From an uncultured Moraxella sp. (GTDB taxonomy: Bacteria; Pseudomonadota; Gammaproteobacteria; Pseudomonadales; Moraxellaceae): a stretch of DNA of 24,191 nt. The notes under the pieces were generated by a model. That model was not told the DNA's origin. It ran no database searches and saw only the letters and a program-made list of their open reading frames with translations. Position numbers and translations under genes: made by a program. Below are positions 1 to 8,717 of this stretch, piece after piece. Where the stretch lies: assembly GCA_927911235.1 (NCBI GenBank), contig CAKMOY010000124.1:1-24191 (forward strand). Reading direction: 5' to 3'. How positions within the stretch are numbered: the first letter of the stretch is position 1; each line of letters opens with the position of its first letter.

Positions 1-12
1 AGTTGCTGTCAT
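1..12 (-). CDS. possible start of a divergent gene, cut by window edge
   Basis: An ATG on the minus strand at 12-10 opens a frame reading M-T-A-T to the window edge. Only four codons are visible, and no clear ribosome binding site precedes it. In Acinetobacter-type genomes I recall uvrA lying divergently from the MFS gene upstream of ssb, so a uvrA start is conceivable. The sequence here cannot show it. This is an inference from position only. Confidence 0.15.
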
Positions 13-260
13 TTGTTGTGCTGTTGGTAAAGTGTCTGGCTATCTTTTTTAGGTTACTGCTTTGGGCGGTAATGATGGCTATTATCATTAGACTTAAGCA
101 GTTGATTTTTGCCTTGTGTATTGTTAGGTTTTGCGATAAAATTCTTTCTAGTCTGATAAGGTTTGGCATGGTTTTAATTCGTCGGAAAAATTACTATTAT
201 GCCATTGTTTTATCAGACTTTTTTGTTTTTTTTGTCGTGTGCAGAGGTTTTTTTTATATT
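13..260. other. T-rich region without a convincing gene
   Basis: The stretch before the MFS gene (1-365) is very T-rich on the + strand. A + strand open frame crosses it, but its product is a low-complexity string of F, L, I and V forced by the T runs, with no domain and no ribosome binding site. I treat the stretch as intergenic. The hairpin at 261-280 and the promoter/palindrome at 295-322 are listed separately. Confidence 0.5.
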
Positions 261-280
261 AGCCGAATTTGGCTTTTTTT
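261..280 (+). terminator. short hairpin followed by T run
   Basis: AGCCG at 261-265 pairs with TGGCT at 270-274 (one G-T pair) around a four-base loop and is followed directly by a T run to 280. This is the form of a weak intrinsic terminator reading rightward. No gene is visible upstream in the window for it to serve, so it may insulate the MFS promoter or be chance in T-rich DNA. Confidence 0.35.
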
Positions 281-294
281 AAAAGCGTGTTTTT

Positions 295-322
295 TTGACA
301 ATTGTATTTTATAAAATACAAA
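295..322 (+). promoter_or_regulatory. candidate promoter with embedded 20-bp palindrome
   Basis: TTGACA at 295-300 (perfect -35) and TACAAA at 317-322 are spaced by 16 bases, 44 bases before the MFS start. A perfect 20-bp palindrome, half-site TTGTATTTTA, occupies 302-321, filling the spacer and overlapping the -10. A second TATAAT lies at 331-336 without a good -35. A dimeric repressor site is a reasonable inference; the regulator is unknown. Confidence 0.4.
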
Positions 323-365
323 ATTTCGCCTATAATAGGCATTTTTATCATGAAAATAATTAAAA

Positions 366-1748
366 ATGTCAAAACAACTTTCACAACTGAACACCACCGA
401 AAAAAAAGCCATCGCAGGGCTTGGGGCGATTTTTGCGTTTCGTATGCTGGGGCTTTTTATGATTGTGCCAGTTTTTTCGGTGTATGGACAACATTATCAG
501 CACGCCACGCCATTTTTGACTGGGCTTGCCATTGGTATGTATGGCTTGGGACAGGCGATTTTTCAGATTCCGATGAGTATTTGGGCGGACAAATTTCCTA
601 GAAAGCCGATTATTATCGCAGGGCTTGCCTTGTTTGCGTTGGGAGGGGCGATTTGTGCGTTGGCGACTGATATTCACGTGGTGATTTTGGGTCGGCTGAT
701 TGCAGGCAGTGGGGCTGTGTCGGCGGTGGCGATGGCACTGCTTGCTGATGTAACACGAGAGCAAAACCGCACCAAAGCGATGGCAACGATGGGGCTAACT
801 ATTGCGATGTCTATTATGGTGGCGTTTGGGCTAGGGCCGATTTTGACCAAGTTTTTGGATATTTCAGGCTTGTTTTGGCTGACCGCTATTTTGGGCGTGT
901 TGGCGATGTTTTTGTTGCTGATTGTGCCAACGCCAGAACGCAAACTCAAACACAATGTCAGCGAAAAATCCATTGGCAAACAACTGCTTGATGTGTTAAA
1001 AAACAGCCAATTAAACCGTTTACATTTGGCGATTTTTAGTTTACATTTGAGCATGACAGCCATGTTTACCCTGTTGCCACAGCAGTTTAGTCATGTGTTA
1101 AATTTGGGCGTTGCCGAGCAGGGCTATGTGCATTTGCCTTTATTGTTGTTGGGTTTTGCCATTGCCGTACCTTTGATTATCATTGCCGAAAAAAAACGCA
1201 AAATGCGAAGTGTGTTTTTGGCAAGTCTTGCCATGCTGATTGCTGGATTGGGCGTTTTGGCGGTTGGCAGTAGCACGAGTATTGGCTTGATTTTGGGTTT
1301 GGCAATTTATTATATCGGTTTTAACAGCCTTGAAGCGACCATTCCATCATGGATTTCTAAGCAAGCCCCCGTTGCCAACAAAGCCACAGCGATGGGAATT
1401 AACTCATCAAGTCAGTTTTTGGGTGCGTTTTTTGGTGGGGCGTTGGGCGGTATTTTGTTGTCGCAGTCGGCAAGTTTGTCTTGGTGGGTGTTGGCAGGCG
1501 TGATGTTGCTGTCGTTGGTGCTGATTTTACCGATTGTGCAACCACCTTATTTAACCAGTTTTACCATCACTTTGCCAAAACAAAACAGCGATGATTTTTC
1601 TGCCAAACTGTTAAACATAGACGGCATAGACGAAGTGGTGATGATGCCAAAAGAAGGCATTGCTTATTTAAAAGTGGACAAAAATCAACTTACCGATGAA
1701 ACACGACATCAACTGTCGCAAATAATCGGCTCGCCTGTGAATTTTTAA
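366..1748 (+). CDS. MFS transporter, YajR-like, with C-terminal cytoplasmic domain
   Basis: This encodes a 460-residue inner-membrane major facilitator superfamily protein with about twelve hydrophobic segments between residues 15 and 390. The loop 2-3 signature (motif A) is visible around residues 60-81, with D75, R79 and K80. The last ~68 residues (393-460) are hydrophilic and mixed alpha/beta, as in E. coli YajR, where a ferredoxin-like YAM domain follows the transporter; total length (454 in YajR) also agrees. The substrate is unknown; such proteins are usually annotated as drug/proton antiporters. The ATG at 366 is chosen because an earlier ATG at 350 is in another frame. It is probably monocistronic: 215 bases with promoter-like sequence separate it from ssb. 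Confidence 0.85.
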   Translation: MSKQLSQLNTTEKKAIAGLGAIFAFRMLGLFMIVPVFSVYGQHYQHATPFLTGLAIGMYGLGQAIFQIPMSIWADKFPRKPIIIAGLALFALGGAICALATDIHVVILGRLIAGSGAVSAVAMALLADVTREQNRTKAMATMGLTIAMSIMVAFGLGPILTKFLDISGLFWLTAILGVLAMFLLLIVPTPERKLKHNVSEKSIGKQLLDVLKNSQLNRLHLAIFSLHLSMTAMFTLLPQQFSHVLNLGVAEQGYVHLPLLLLGFAIAVPLIIIAEKKRKMRSVFLASLAMLIAGLGVLAVGSSTSIGLILGLAIYYIGFNSLEATIPSWISKQAPVANKATAMGINSSSQFLGAFFGGALGGILLSQSASLSWWVLAGVMLLSLVLILPIVQPPYLTSFTITLPKQNSDDFSAKLLNIDGIDEVVMMPKEGIAYLKVDKNQLTDETRHQLSQIIGSPVNF

Positions 1749-1924
1749 CAAAACCACTAGCAAAATTTTAACGAAAATAGTATATTATTCATTGTGAATT
1801 TGCAAATATGAAATCAAACCTTGAAACCAACTTTGTAAATAACGACAATCAAAAAAACTTCAACGTAATCAATAACATCGCTGTCAGATTAAGATTAAAA
1901 TACAATTTAATACTCGTGCAAAAA

Positions 1925-1933
1925 TGTTAAAAT
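1925..1933 (+). promoter_or_regulatory. candidate extended -10 for ssb
   Basis: TGTTAAAAT matches an extended -10 (TG-n-TAAAAT) 30 bases before the ssb ATG; no good -35 is present at 17 bases. A TAATAC at 1908-1913 is an alternative. The region 1749-1963 holds no gene. Confidence 0.3.
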
Positions 1934-1963
1934 ACTTCAATGTGAAAAATAAAGGAAAAACCT

Positions 1964-2680
1964 ATGCGTGGTGTCAATAAAGTTATTATCGTGGGACGTT
2001 TGGGCAACGACCCTGTTACTCGCCAATTTGCCAATGGCGGTGGTGTAACCAATATTTCCGTTGCCACATCAGAACAGTGGACAGACAAACAAACAGGCGA
2101 ACGCCGTGAAGCCACCGAATGGCATCGTATCAGCTTTTTTGGCAAACTTGCCGAAATCGCCGCTCAGTACTTACGTAAAGGCAGTTCGGTTTATGTAGAA
2201 GGTAGCTTACGCACCAACAAATACACCGACCAAAACGGCATTGAACGCTATTCAACCGAAATCCGTGCCGACAATTTACAAATGTTAGACAGCAATCCAA
2301 ACAACCAAAATGGTGGTTTTAACCAAAATAATGGTGGCTTTGGCGGTTATCCAAACAACGGTTTTGCTAACAATAACCAAAATTTTGGCAACAATAGCAA
2401 CTATTTAAACAATGCCAATAACAACCGTTATCCGAATAATAATCAAAATGTCCAAAACGGCTATTCAAATAACAATCAGCCAAATAACCAATTTAATCAA
2501 GGCTTTGGCAACCCATCGGATAATCAAGGCTATCAAAACAATAGCTTTATGCAAAGCAGCCCAAACAATCCGCTAAATGCTCAAGCAAACAACCCAACGG
2601 CTCAACATTCTGCACCGACCGCAGGGGCAACGCCAAGTTTGCCAAAAACGGAAACGCCTGATGATGACATTCCATTTTAA
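1964..2680 (+). CDS. ssb: single-stranded DNA-binding protein SSB
   Basis: SSB coats single-stranded DNA during replication, recombination and repair and recruits partners through its acidic tail. Residues 1-110 form the OB-fold (start [17 protein letters not shown]; the WHRISFF strand near residue 53). The C-terminus is DDDIPF, the conserved partner-binding tip. Between them lies an unusually Asn-rich linker: residues 111-210 contain 41 Asn by my count, with many Gly and Gln. At 238 residues it is longer than E. coli SSB (178) because of this linker. The purine-rich AAAGGA at 1951-1956 supports the ATG at 1964. It is transcribed alone and ends in a strong terminator at 2701-2727. Confidence 0.97.
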   Translation: MRGVNKVIIVGRLGNDPVTRQFANGGGVTNISVATSEQWTDKQTGERREATEWHRISFFGKLAEIAAQYLRKGSSVYVEGSLRTNKYTDQNGIERYSTEIRADNLQMLDSNPNNQNGGFNQNNGGFGGYPNNGFANNNQNFGNNSNYLNNANNNRYPNNNQNVQNGYSNNNQPNNQFNQGFGNPSDNQGYQNNSFMQSSPNNPLNAQANNPTAQHSAPTAGATPSLPKTETPDDDIPF

Positions 2681-2700
2681 ATTAAATTGTTAAAAAACTA

Positions 2701-2727
2701 AAAAGCGTTCATGGTGGACGCTTTTTT
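2701..2727 (+). terminator. intrinsic terminator after ssb
   Basis: AAAAGCGTTC at 2701-2710 pairs over ten positions (one T-G) with GGACGCTTTT at 2716-2725, with loop ATGGT and a T run to 2727. It lies 20 bases after the ssb stop. Confidence 0.88.
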
Positions 2728-2789
2728 GCTTTGTTGTGGTGATAAAATGTTGATAATAAAAATTGTGATGATAATAAATTGAGAAAATC

Positions 2790-3431
2790 ATGTTAAAAAA
2801 CAAAAGTTTAATTATTTTTGATTGGGACGGCACATTGATGGATTCTATCGGTTTAATCGTCAAAGCTATGCGATATTCTGCCGAAAAAAACGGCGTTAGC
2901 GTAACCGATGAAGCGACCAAATCCATCATTGGCATTGCACTTGTTGAGTCTATCGCCTTGTTATTTCCCGATGTACCACAAAAACATGAACAAATTTTAA
3001 ACGATTATGCAAGCTTTTATGTAGAACATTGTGATGATGACAAATTGTTTGACGGTGTGCAAACATTGATTGCAACTTTGCACCAACAAGGCAAAATTTT
3101 GGCGATTGCCACAGGTAAAAAACGTCAAGGGCTTGAGCGAGTGTTGCCAAATTCTGGTATTGAACATTTTTTTAGCATTACCAAAACCGCTGACGAAACG
3201 GCAGGCAAGCCCAATCCGCTGATGCTTGAACAGATTTTAGCCCAAACAGGTAAAAGCCTTGAAGACGCTGTGATGATTGGCGATAGCGTGCATGATATCA
3301 ATATGGCAAATAATATCGGCATGGATAGCATTGCGGTGAGTTATGGTTGTGAAAAAGCGGACGTGTTGGCAAGCAAAAATCCGACTGTTGTCGTTCATTC
3401 TGTGGTAGAATTAAGTAATTTATTCATATAG
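2790..3431 (+). CDS. HAD-superfamily hydrolase (phosphoglycolate phosphatase-like)
   Basis: This is a 213-residue cytosolic phosphatase of the haloacid dehalogenase superfamily, subfamily IA. Motif I is DWDGT with D11 as the predicted nucleophile and D13 as acid/base. A helical cap spans about residues 18-85. Motif II is T108 in ATGKK, motif III is K140, and motif IV is GDSVHD with D165 and D169, so the catalytic set is complete. The substrate is not evident; family members include Gph (phosphoglycolate) and pyrophosphatases. It starts 62 bases after the ssb terminator and ends 29 bases before rng, so it is probably cotranscribed with rng. No strong Shine-Dalgarno is seen before the ATG. Confidence 0.9.
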   Translation: MLKNKSLIIFDWDGTLMDSIGLIVKAMRYSAEKNGVSVTDEATKSIIGIALVESIALLFPDVPQKHEQILNDYASFYVEHCDDDKLFDGVQTLIATLHQQGKILAIATGKKRQGLERVLPNSGIEHFFSITKTADETAGKPNPLMLEQILAQTGKSLEDAVMIGDSVHDINMANNIGMDSIAVSYGCEKADVLASKNPTVVVHSVVELSNLFI

Positions 3432-3460
3432 TTTATTTAAAATTTTAAAAGAAAATAAAA

Positions 3461-4951
3461 ATGACCGAAGAGCTGTTAATCAATATCAACCCAACCGAAA
3501 GCCGAGTTGCCTTATTAGAAGATGGGGTTTTGAGCGAAATTTATATTGAACGCCACACCAAACTTGGCACAGTGGGCAATATTTATATCGGTACGGTGGT
3601 GCGTGTGTTGCCGGGTATGCAGGCGGCGTTTGTGGATATTGGGCAGGCTCGCACCGCATTTTTGCATATTAACGATATGCAGGTGAACGTACAAAATAAC
3701 CAAGTACAAGAACATTTAAACCATACCGACAAAAATTTGATTGAAAATCAGCTTTATGAAGGACAAAAAATCCTTGTCCAAGTCATCAAAGACCCACTTG
3801 GAACAAAGGGGGCAAGGCTTACCACCGATATTTCTCTGCCATCTCGTTATTTGGTGTATTTGCCGTTTAGCAGTAATATTGGCATTTCCCAACGCATTGA
3901 CGGCGATGAGCGAGAACGGCTCAAACGTGATTTGAGCGAAATCGCTTATCAAGTCAATTTAACAGGCGGTCTGATAGCCAGAACCGCCACCGAAAACGTG
4001 CCACGCCACAAATTAGAATCCGACATTTATTATCTATTGCAACTGTGGAAAATGGTACAGGCAAGGCGTGCCAGTTTTAACAAAAAACACCGTTCTGCCC
4101 TGATTTATCAAGAATTATCTTTGCCAATGCGGGCGATTCGGGATTTTATTGGTGAAAATACCCAACGAGTGTTGATTGATGATAAAAATATTTTTGAACA
4201 AATCGGACAATTTGCCAAAGAATTTGTGCCGTTAATTTATCCACGTTTGCAATTGCACGAAAGTGAGCAAACATTATTTGATATTTTTAGGGTGGAAGAC
4301 GACCTAAAAAATGCGTTAAATCGCCGTGTGGATTTAAAATCTGGCGGTTATCTGATTATTGACCAAACCGAAGCGATGACGACCATTGATGTCAATACAG
4401 GTTCGTTTGTTAATGGGCGTTCACAAGAAGAAACCATTTTTAAAACCAACCTTGAAGCGACCCATGCCATCGCTCGGCAGTTGCGATTGCGGAATTTGGG
4501 CGGTATTATCATTCTTGATTTTATTGATATGCAAGCCCAAGAACACCGTGATAAAATTTTGGCAAGCTTACAAGAACAACTGTCAAAAGACTATGCCAAA
4601 ACCAATATCAGCGAAGTGTCAAATCTTGGTTTGATTGAGATGACCCGCAAACGCACACGTGAAAGCCTGCAACAACAGCTTTGCGAGCCGTGTCCGACTT
4701 GTGGCGGTAAAGGTTTTGTTAAAACCAGCGAAACCGTGTGTCTTGAGATTTTCAGAGAGCTGATGCGGTGTGCCAGAACCTATAACACGCCCAAAAAATT
4801 TACTGTGATTGCCAATGCAACAGTGATTGAGCTGTTACAAAGTAGTGAAGCGGATACGATTGCCGAGCTTGAATATTTGCTTGGGCGACCGATTGGGCTG
4901 GAAGTTGAGAATCGTTTTAATCAAGAACAATATCATATTTTGTTGGATTAA
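3461..4951 (+). CDS. rng: ribonuclease G
   Basis: RNase G is an endoribonuclease that matures the 16S rRNA 5' end and takes part in mRNA decay. The 496-residue length fits RNase G (489 in E. coli) and not the ~1000-residue RNase E. An S1 RNA-binding domain begins near residue 38. The DNase I-like catalytic region carries D310 (TIDVNTG) and D353 (LDFIDM), aligning with the metal-binding Asp pair of RNase E. The Zn-link cysteines C411 and C414 lie in CPTCGGKG. The gene follows the HAD gene by 29 bases. The 353 bases after it hold the rpsJ promoter and leader. No clear terminator is visible directly after the stop. Confidence 0.96.
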   Translation: MTEELLININPTESRVALLEDGVLSEIYIERHTKLGTVGNIYIGTVVRVLPGMQAAFVDIGQARTAFLHINDMQVNVQNNQVQEHLNHTDKNLIENQLYEGQKILVQVIKDPLGTKGARLTTDISLPSRYLVYLPFSSNIGISQRIDGDERERLKRDLSEIAYQVNLTGGLIARTATENVPRHKLESDIYYLLQLWKMVQARRASFNKKHRSALIYQELSLPMRAIRDFIGENTQRVLIDDKNIFEQIGQFAKEFVPLIYPRLQLHESEQTLFDIFRVEDDLKNALNRRVDLKSGGYLIIDQTEAMTTIDVNTGSFVNGRSQEETIFKTNLEATHAIARQLRLRNLGGIIILDFIDMQAQEHRDKILASLQEQLSKDYAKTNISEVSNLGLIEMTRKRTRESLQQQLCEPCPTCGGKGFVKTSETVCLEIFRELMRCARTYNTPKKFTVIANATVIELLQSSEADTIAELEYLLGRPIGLEVENRFNQEQYHILLD

Positions 4952-5013
4952 TTTTTTAGAGCATATTTTAAATCTAATTAATGAAATAAACATATAAAAA
5001 ACCATTAAAGCCC

Positions 5014-5042
5014 TTGCATTCATCCAAAAAAATGTGTATAAT
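5014..5042 (+). promoter_or_regulatory. S10 operon promoter
   Basis: TTGCAT at 5014-5019 and TATAAT at 5037-5042 are separated by exactly 17 bases, a near-consensus sigma-70 promoter. The predicted transcription start is near 5049, giving a leader of about 255 bases before rpsJ. Confidence 0.85.
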
Positions 5043-5063
5043 AGCTGTACTTAAAAAATTGCA

Positions 5064-5107
5064 GGGTGATAGTTGTGTGCCAAACATCAAACTATCAATA
5101 AAAACCC
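5064..5107 (+). promoter_or_regulatory. first leader hairpin of the S10 operon
   Basis: GATAGTT at 5068-5074 pairs perfectly with AACTATC at 5090-5096, and GGG at 5064-5066 can pair with CCC at 5105-5107 outside it. This is a stable stem-loop close to the predicted 5' end of the mRNA. Its role is inferred from position only. Confidence 0.55.
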
Positions 5108-5150
5108 TTATACAGTCGCTCCATTGATTGCGACACAAAACACAAAAACA

Positions 5151-5199
5151 CAGTTTCACCGCTATTGATTAATATAGCAAGTGAGACTGGAATTTTTTT
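5151..5199 (+). terminator. attenuator-like hairpin in the rpsJ leader
   Basis: CAGTTTCAC at 5151-5159 pairs with GTGAGACTG at 5181-5189 (nine pairs, one T-G). An inner GCTAT/ATAGC helix lies at 5161-5165/5174-5178, and a T7 run follows at 5193-5199. It is about 100 bases into the leader and 106 bases before rpsJ. In E. coli, L4 stops transcription at a comparable leader hairpin; the same job here is an inference from form and place. Confidence 0.7.
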
Positions 5200-5304
5200 G
5201 TTTTAAAAAGATGCAAGTAAGTGATTTTATTGTATAACAACATATCAACACCCAACGCATAACATTAACCCATATCTATAACCATATTTTAGGAGCTTAC
5301 TGGC

Positions 5305-5616
5305 ATGGCTAACCAGAAAATCCGTATCAGACTAAAATCTTTTGACCATCGTCTGATTGACCAATCAGCTCAAGAGATTGTTGATACTGCAAAACGTACA
5401 GGTGCTCAGGTTCGTGGTCCAGTACCGCTACCAACTCGCATTGAACGCTTTAACATCTTAACCTCACCACACGTGAACAAAGATGCCCGTGACCAATACG
5501 AAATTCGCACATTTAAACGTATGGTGGACATCGTTCAGCCAACTGACAAAACAGTGGATGCACTGATGAAGTTAGACTTGGCGGCGGGTGTTGATGTACA
5601 AATCGCATTAGGCTAA
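5305..5616 (+). CDS. rpsJ: 30S ribosomal protein S10
   Basis: S10 is a 30S head protein and, as NusE, a partner of NusB and NusG in antitermination. The 103-residue product matches the family length and carries the typical start [19 protein letters not shown] and the loop with [25 protein letters not shown] sequence. AGGAG at 5291-5295, nine bases before the ATG, fixes the start. It is the first gene of the S10 operon, after the promoter at 5014-5042 and the attenuator-like hairpin. The next gene, rplC, begins 54 bases downstream. Confidence 0.98.
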   Translation: MANQKIRIRLKSFDHRLIDQSAQEIVDTAKRTGAQVRGPVPLPTRIERFNILTSPHVNKDARDQYEIRTFKRMVDIVQPTDKTVDALMKLDLAAGVDVQIALG

Positions 5617-5670
5617 CCCCATAGGGTAAAACCTATCTTGAATAACAGTAAAAATTAAGAGGTTAACAAC

Positions 5671-6309
5671 ATGGCGATCAGTTTAGTCGGAAAAAAATGC
5701 GGCATGACTCGTATCTTCACAGAAGCAGGTGTATCTATCCCTGTTACCGTTGTTGAAGTTACTGCCAACCGTATTTCTCAAATTAAAACACAAGACACAG
5801 ATGGCTATCAAGCAATCCAAGTAACCACAGGTGTTCGTCGTGATTCTCGTGTAACTGCTGCCCAAAAAGGTCATTTTGCCAAAGCTGGCGTGGCTGCGGG
5901 TCGTGGTACTTGGGAATTTCGTGTAGAAGACAGCGAACTTGAAGGTCGTGAAGCAGGTAATGAAATCCTTGCTGATTTATTCCAAGTTGGTCAAATCGTT
6001 GACGTAACTGGAACAAGCAAAGGTAAAGGTTTCCAAGGTGGCGTAAAACGTCATAACTTCCGTACCCAAGACGCAACGCATGGTAACTCAGTTTCTCACC
6101 GTGTACTAGGTTCTACAGGTCAAAACCAAACACCAGGTAAAGTCTTTAAAGGCAAAAAAATGCCAGGTCAAATGGGTAACAAACGTGTAACCGTACAAGG
6201 CTTAGAAGTGATTTCAGTTGACGCTGAAAAAGGTATCCTAGTTATCAAGGGTGCAATTCCGGGTGCCAACGGTGGCGATGTGATTGTACGCCCATCAGTT
6301 AAAGCTTAA
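5671..6309 (+). CDS. rplC: 50S ribosomal protein L3
   Basis: L3 is an early-assembling 50S protein near the peptidyl-transferase centre. The 212-residue product has the family length. The conserved extension [20 protein letters not shown] (about residues 148-167) is present and includes the Gln that PrmB methylates in E. coli. The Shine-Dalgarno-like AAGAGG sits about nine bases before the ATG. It is intact, with no frameshift, and lies between rpsJ and rplD as in other gammaproteobacteria. Confidence 0.98.
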   Translation: MAISLVGKKCGMTRIFTEAGVSIPVTVVEVTANRISQIKTQDTDGYQAIQVTTGVRRDSRVTAAQKGHFAKAGVAAGRGTWEFRVEDSELEGREAGNEILADLFQVGQIVDVTGTSKGKGFQGGVKRHNFRTQDATHGNSVSHRVLGSTGQNQTPGKVFKGKKMPGQMGNKRVTVQGLEVISVDAEKGILVIKGAIPGANGGDVIVRPSVKA

Positions 6310-6323
6310 TCAAGGGGATTAAC

Positions 6324-6927
6324 GTGAATCTAAATACAGTATCAGGTTCGGCGGTTGAGCTATCAGACGTAGCATTTGGTCGTGAATTTAACGAAGCCCT
6401 AGTGCACCAAGTCGTTACCGCATATTTAGCAGGTGGTCGTCAAGGTAGCCGTGCTCAAAAAAACTCGTGGCGAAGTATCTGGCGGTGGTAAAAAACCATG
6501 GCGTCAAAAAGGTACAGGTCGCGCCCGTGCAGGCTCAATCCGTAGCCCAATTTGGATCGGTGGTGGTCGTGCATTTGCTGCTAAACCACAAGATTGGTCA
6601 CAAAAAGTGAACCGCAAAATGTATCGTGGTGCAATGCAATGTATCCTAGCAGAATTGGTACGTCAAGAGCGTCTAGTTTTGGTAGATGATATCAAAGTAT
6701 CAGCACCAAGAACCAAAGAATTAATCGGCAAGCTAGCAGAATTAAACGCACCAAAAGCGTTAATCGTAACTAACGAAGTAGATGAAAATCTATATCTAGC
6801 TGCTCGCAATATTCCACACGTCAATGTACTAGGTAGCACTGAGATTGACCCAGTCAGCCTAATTGCATTTGACAAAGTCATCATGTCTGTCGCAGCCGCC
6901 AAAGAAATTGAGGGAGTGTTAGCATGA
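6324..6927 (+). CDS. rplD: 50S ribosomal protein L4, frameshifted by one base
   Basis: L4 is a 50S protein and, in E. coli, the autogenous repressor of the S10 operon. A GTG start at 6324 follows AAGGGG and opens [20 protein letters not shown], the normal L4 N-terminus. The frame breaks in the A7 run at 6457-6463 (GCTC-A7-CTCGTGG). With six A's it continues as [20 protein letters not shown] to the stop at 6925-6927. The corrected length is 200 residues (201 in E. coli). An ATG-like downstream start in the second frame would remove the conserved N-terminus and is not credible. The extra A is most likely a sequence error. The stop overlaps the rplW start by four bases. Confidence 0.93.
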
Positions 6928-7247
6928 ATAACGCAAGACTGTATCAGGTACTAAAAGCACCTGTATTTTCAGAAAAATCTCAAATCTTGGGCGATACACT
7001 TGGTGTGCAAGTTTTCAAAGTTGACACCAATGCGACTAAAAAAGAGATTAAAAAAGCAGTAGAATTAATGTTTGACGGTGTTGAAGTAGTCAAAGTCAAT
7101 ACCCTAAACGTTAAAGGTAAGACAAAGCGATTTGGTCGCACGGTAGGTCGTCGTCAAGACTACAAAAAAGCCTATGTGACCTTAAAAGCTGGTCAAGATG
7201 TTCAAGTAGCAGAAGTAGCGGAAACCGCTGCGGCTGATAACGAATAA
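6924..7247 (+). CDS. rplW: 50S ribosomal protein L23
   Basis: L23 lies at the exit of the peptide tunnel, where it docks trigger factor and SRP. The 107-residue sequence starts [19 protein letters not shown] and carries the RNA-binding [26 protein letters not shown] segment (split here across residues ~63-84). Its ATG overlaps the rplD stop (ATGA), indicating translational coupling. The C-terminal tail is somewhat acidic and Ala-rich. It is intact. Confidence 0.97.
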   Translation: MNNARLYQVLKAPVFSEKSQILGDTLGVQVFKVDTNATKKEIKKAVELMFDGVEVVKVNTLNVKGKTKRFGRTVGRRQDYKKAYVTLKAGQDVQVAEVAETAAADNE

Positions 7248-7259
7248 GGATAATTTACA

Positions 7260-8090
7260 ATGCCTATCGTAAAAGCAAAACCGACATCACCAGGTCGCCG
7301 ATTTGTCGAGAAAGTGGTGCATCCACACCTTCATAAAGGTCGTCCTTATGCAGCATTAGTAGAGTCAAAAGGTAAAACTGGTGGTCGTAACAACAACGGT
7401 CGTATTACCACTCGCCACATTGGTGGTGGTCATAAACAACACTATCGTTTGGTTGATTTTAAACGTAACAAAGACAATATTTCAGCCGTAGTAGAGCGTA
7501 TTGAGTATGATCCAAATCGTACTGCCCATATTGCCCTATTAAAATATGCGGATGGTGAGCGTCGTTACATCATTGCACCAAAAAAACTACAACAAGGCGA
7601 TACTGTGATTTCAGGTGAAACTGCACCAATTCGTCCAGGTAACTGCTTACCACTGCGTAGTATTCCAATTGGTACAATTATTCACAACATTGAACTAAAA
7701 ATTGGCAAAGGCGCACAAATTGCTCGTTCAGCAGGTGCAGCTGTTCAATTATTAGGTCGTGATGGTATTTACGCAATCGTACGTTTACGTTCAGGCGAAA
7801 CTCGCCGTATCCATGTAAACTGCCGTGCGGTGATTGGTGAAGTATCAAATACTGAAAACAACCTTAAATCACTTGGTAAAGCAGGTGCAAACCGTTGGCG
7901 TGGTGTTCGTCCTACCGTTCGTGGTACTGCGATGAACCCAATTGACCACCCACACGGTGGTGGTGAAGGTCGTAACTTCGGTAAACACCCAACCAGCCCA
8001 TGGGGTCAAAAGGCTAAAGGTCTTAAAACACGTTCTAACAAACGTACTGACAACATGATTATCCGCCGTCGTCGCGTCAATAAGAAATAA
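7260..8090 (+). CDS. rplB: 50S ribosomal protein L2
   Basis: L2 is a core 50S protein needed for subunit association and peptidyl transfer. The 276-residue product has the usual size. The near-universal segment [14 protein letters not shown] lies near residues 224-237 and includes the conserved active-region His. The C-terminus is strongly basic (RRRRVNKK). A weak AAGGA precedes the ATG by eight bases. It sits between rplW and rpsS as expected. Confidence 0.98.
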   Translation: MPIVKAKPTSPGRRFVEKVVHPHLHKGRPYAALVESKGKTGGRNNNGRITTRHIGGGHKQHYRLVDFKRNKDNISAVVERIEYDPNRTAHIALLKYADGERRYIIAPKKLQQGDTVISGETAPIRPGNCLPLRSIPIGTIIHNIELKIGKGAQIARSAGAAVQLLGRDGIYAIVRLRSGETRRIHVNCRAVIGEVSNTENNLKSLGKAGANRWRGVRPTVRGTAMNPIDHPHGGGEGRNFGKHPTSPWGQKAKGLKTRSNKRTDNMIIRRRRVNKK

Positions 8091-8101
8091 GGAATAATTT
8101 C

Positions 8102-8376
8102 ATGCCTCGTTCATTGAAAAAGGTCCATTCATCGATGCGCACTTATTTGCCAAAGTTGAACAAGCGTTAGAAACTAACTCACGCAAACCAATCAAAACTT
8201 GGTCACGTCGCTCAATGATTCTTCCACAAATGGTCGGCTTAACTATTTCTGTTCATAACGGTCGTACACACGTGCCTGTTATTGTAAACGAACAAATGGT
8301 AGGTCATAAACTTGGTGAATTTGCCCCAACCCGTACATATCGTGGTCATGGCATTGACAAGAAAGCAAAAAAATAA
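8102..8376 (+). CDS. rpsS: 30S ribosomal protein S19, frameshifted by one base
   Basis: S19 pairs with S13 in the 30S head near the A-site tRNA. The ATG at 8102 opens MPRSLKK, then the frame is lost because the A run at 8117-8121 has five A's where six are needed. With one A restored it continues [20 protein letters not shown] to the TAA at 8374-8376. The corrected length is 91 residues, normal for S19. Conserved [17 protein letters not shown] is present near the C-terminus. Because the break is so close to the start, no open frame longer than a few residues begins at the true ATG. It is probably a sequencing deletion. Confidence 0.92.
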
Positions 8377-8386
8377 GGTGCTAACT

Positions 8387-8716
8387 ATGGAAGTAACTGC
8401 AAAATTACGCGGTGCCGCCATTTCGGCACAAAAAGTACGTTTGGTTGCGGATGAAATCCGTGGAAAAGACATCGAACGTGCCCTAGACATTTTGACATTT
8501 AGCAACAAAAAAGCCGCTAAATTGGTAAAAAAATGCCTAGAATCAGCAATCGCAAATGCTGAACATAATAACGGTTTAGATATTGATACCTTGCGTGTTT
8601 CTACTATTTATGTTGATGAAGGCATCACGTTAAAACGTATCATGCCACGTGCCAAAGGACGTGCTGACCGTATCAGCAAACGTACTTGCCACATCACAGT
8701 TAAAGTAGGGGTATAA
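8387..8716 (+). CDS. rplV: 50S ribosomal protein L22
   Basis: L22 lines the peptide exit tunnel. The open frame extends upstream to 8312, but the true start is the ATG at 8387, seven bases after AAGGTG and giving [20 protein letters not shown], the normal N-terminus. The 109-residue product is the normal length. The conserved beta-hairpin sequence [15 protein letters not shown] is present near residues 84-98. The upstream part of the open frame is rpsS read in the wrong frame. Confidence 0.97.
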   Translation: MEVTAKLRGAAISAQKVRLVADEIRGKDIERALDILTFSNKKAAKLVKKCLESAIANAEHNNGLDIDTLRVSTIYVDEGITLKRIMPRAKGRADRISKRTCHITVKVGV

Positions 8717-8717
8717 C

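Noticed and set aside
3..314. 103-residue open frame on the + strand at the window start
   Set aside because: Low-complexity hydrophobic translation of a T-rich region, with no ribosome binding site or domain; the frame runs over the hairpin and into the MFS promoter.
5783..6076. Minus-strand open frames opposite rplC and many others throughout the window
   Set aside because: They lie antisense to well-conserved ribosomal genes, lack ribosome binding sites, and their sequences mirror the codon pattern of the + strand genes.
6433..6927. Separate short L4 starting inside the gene
   Set aside because: It is the second part of rplD after a one-base insertion; the N-terminal 40+ residues are present upstream in the other frame.
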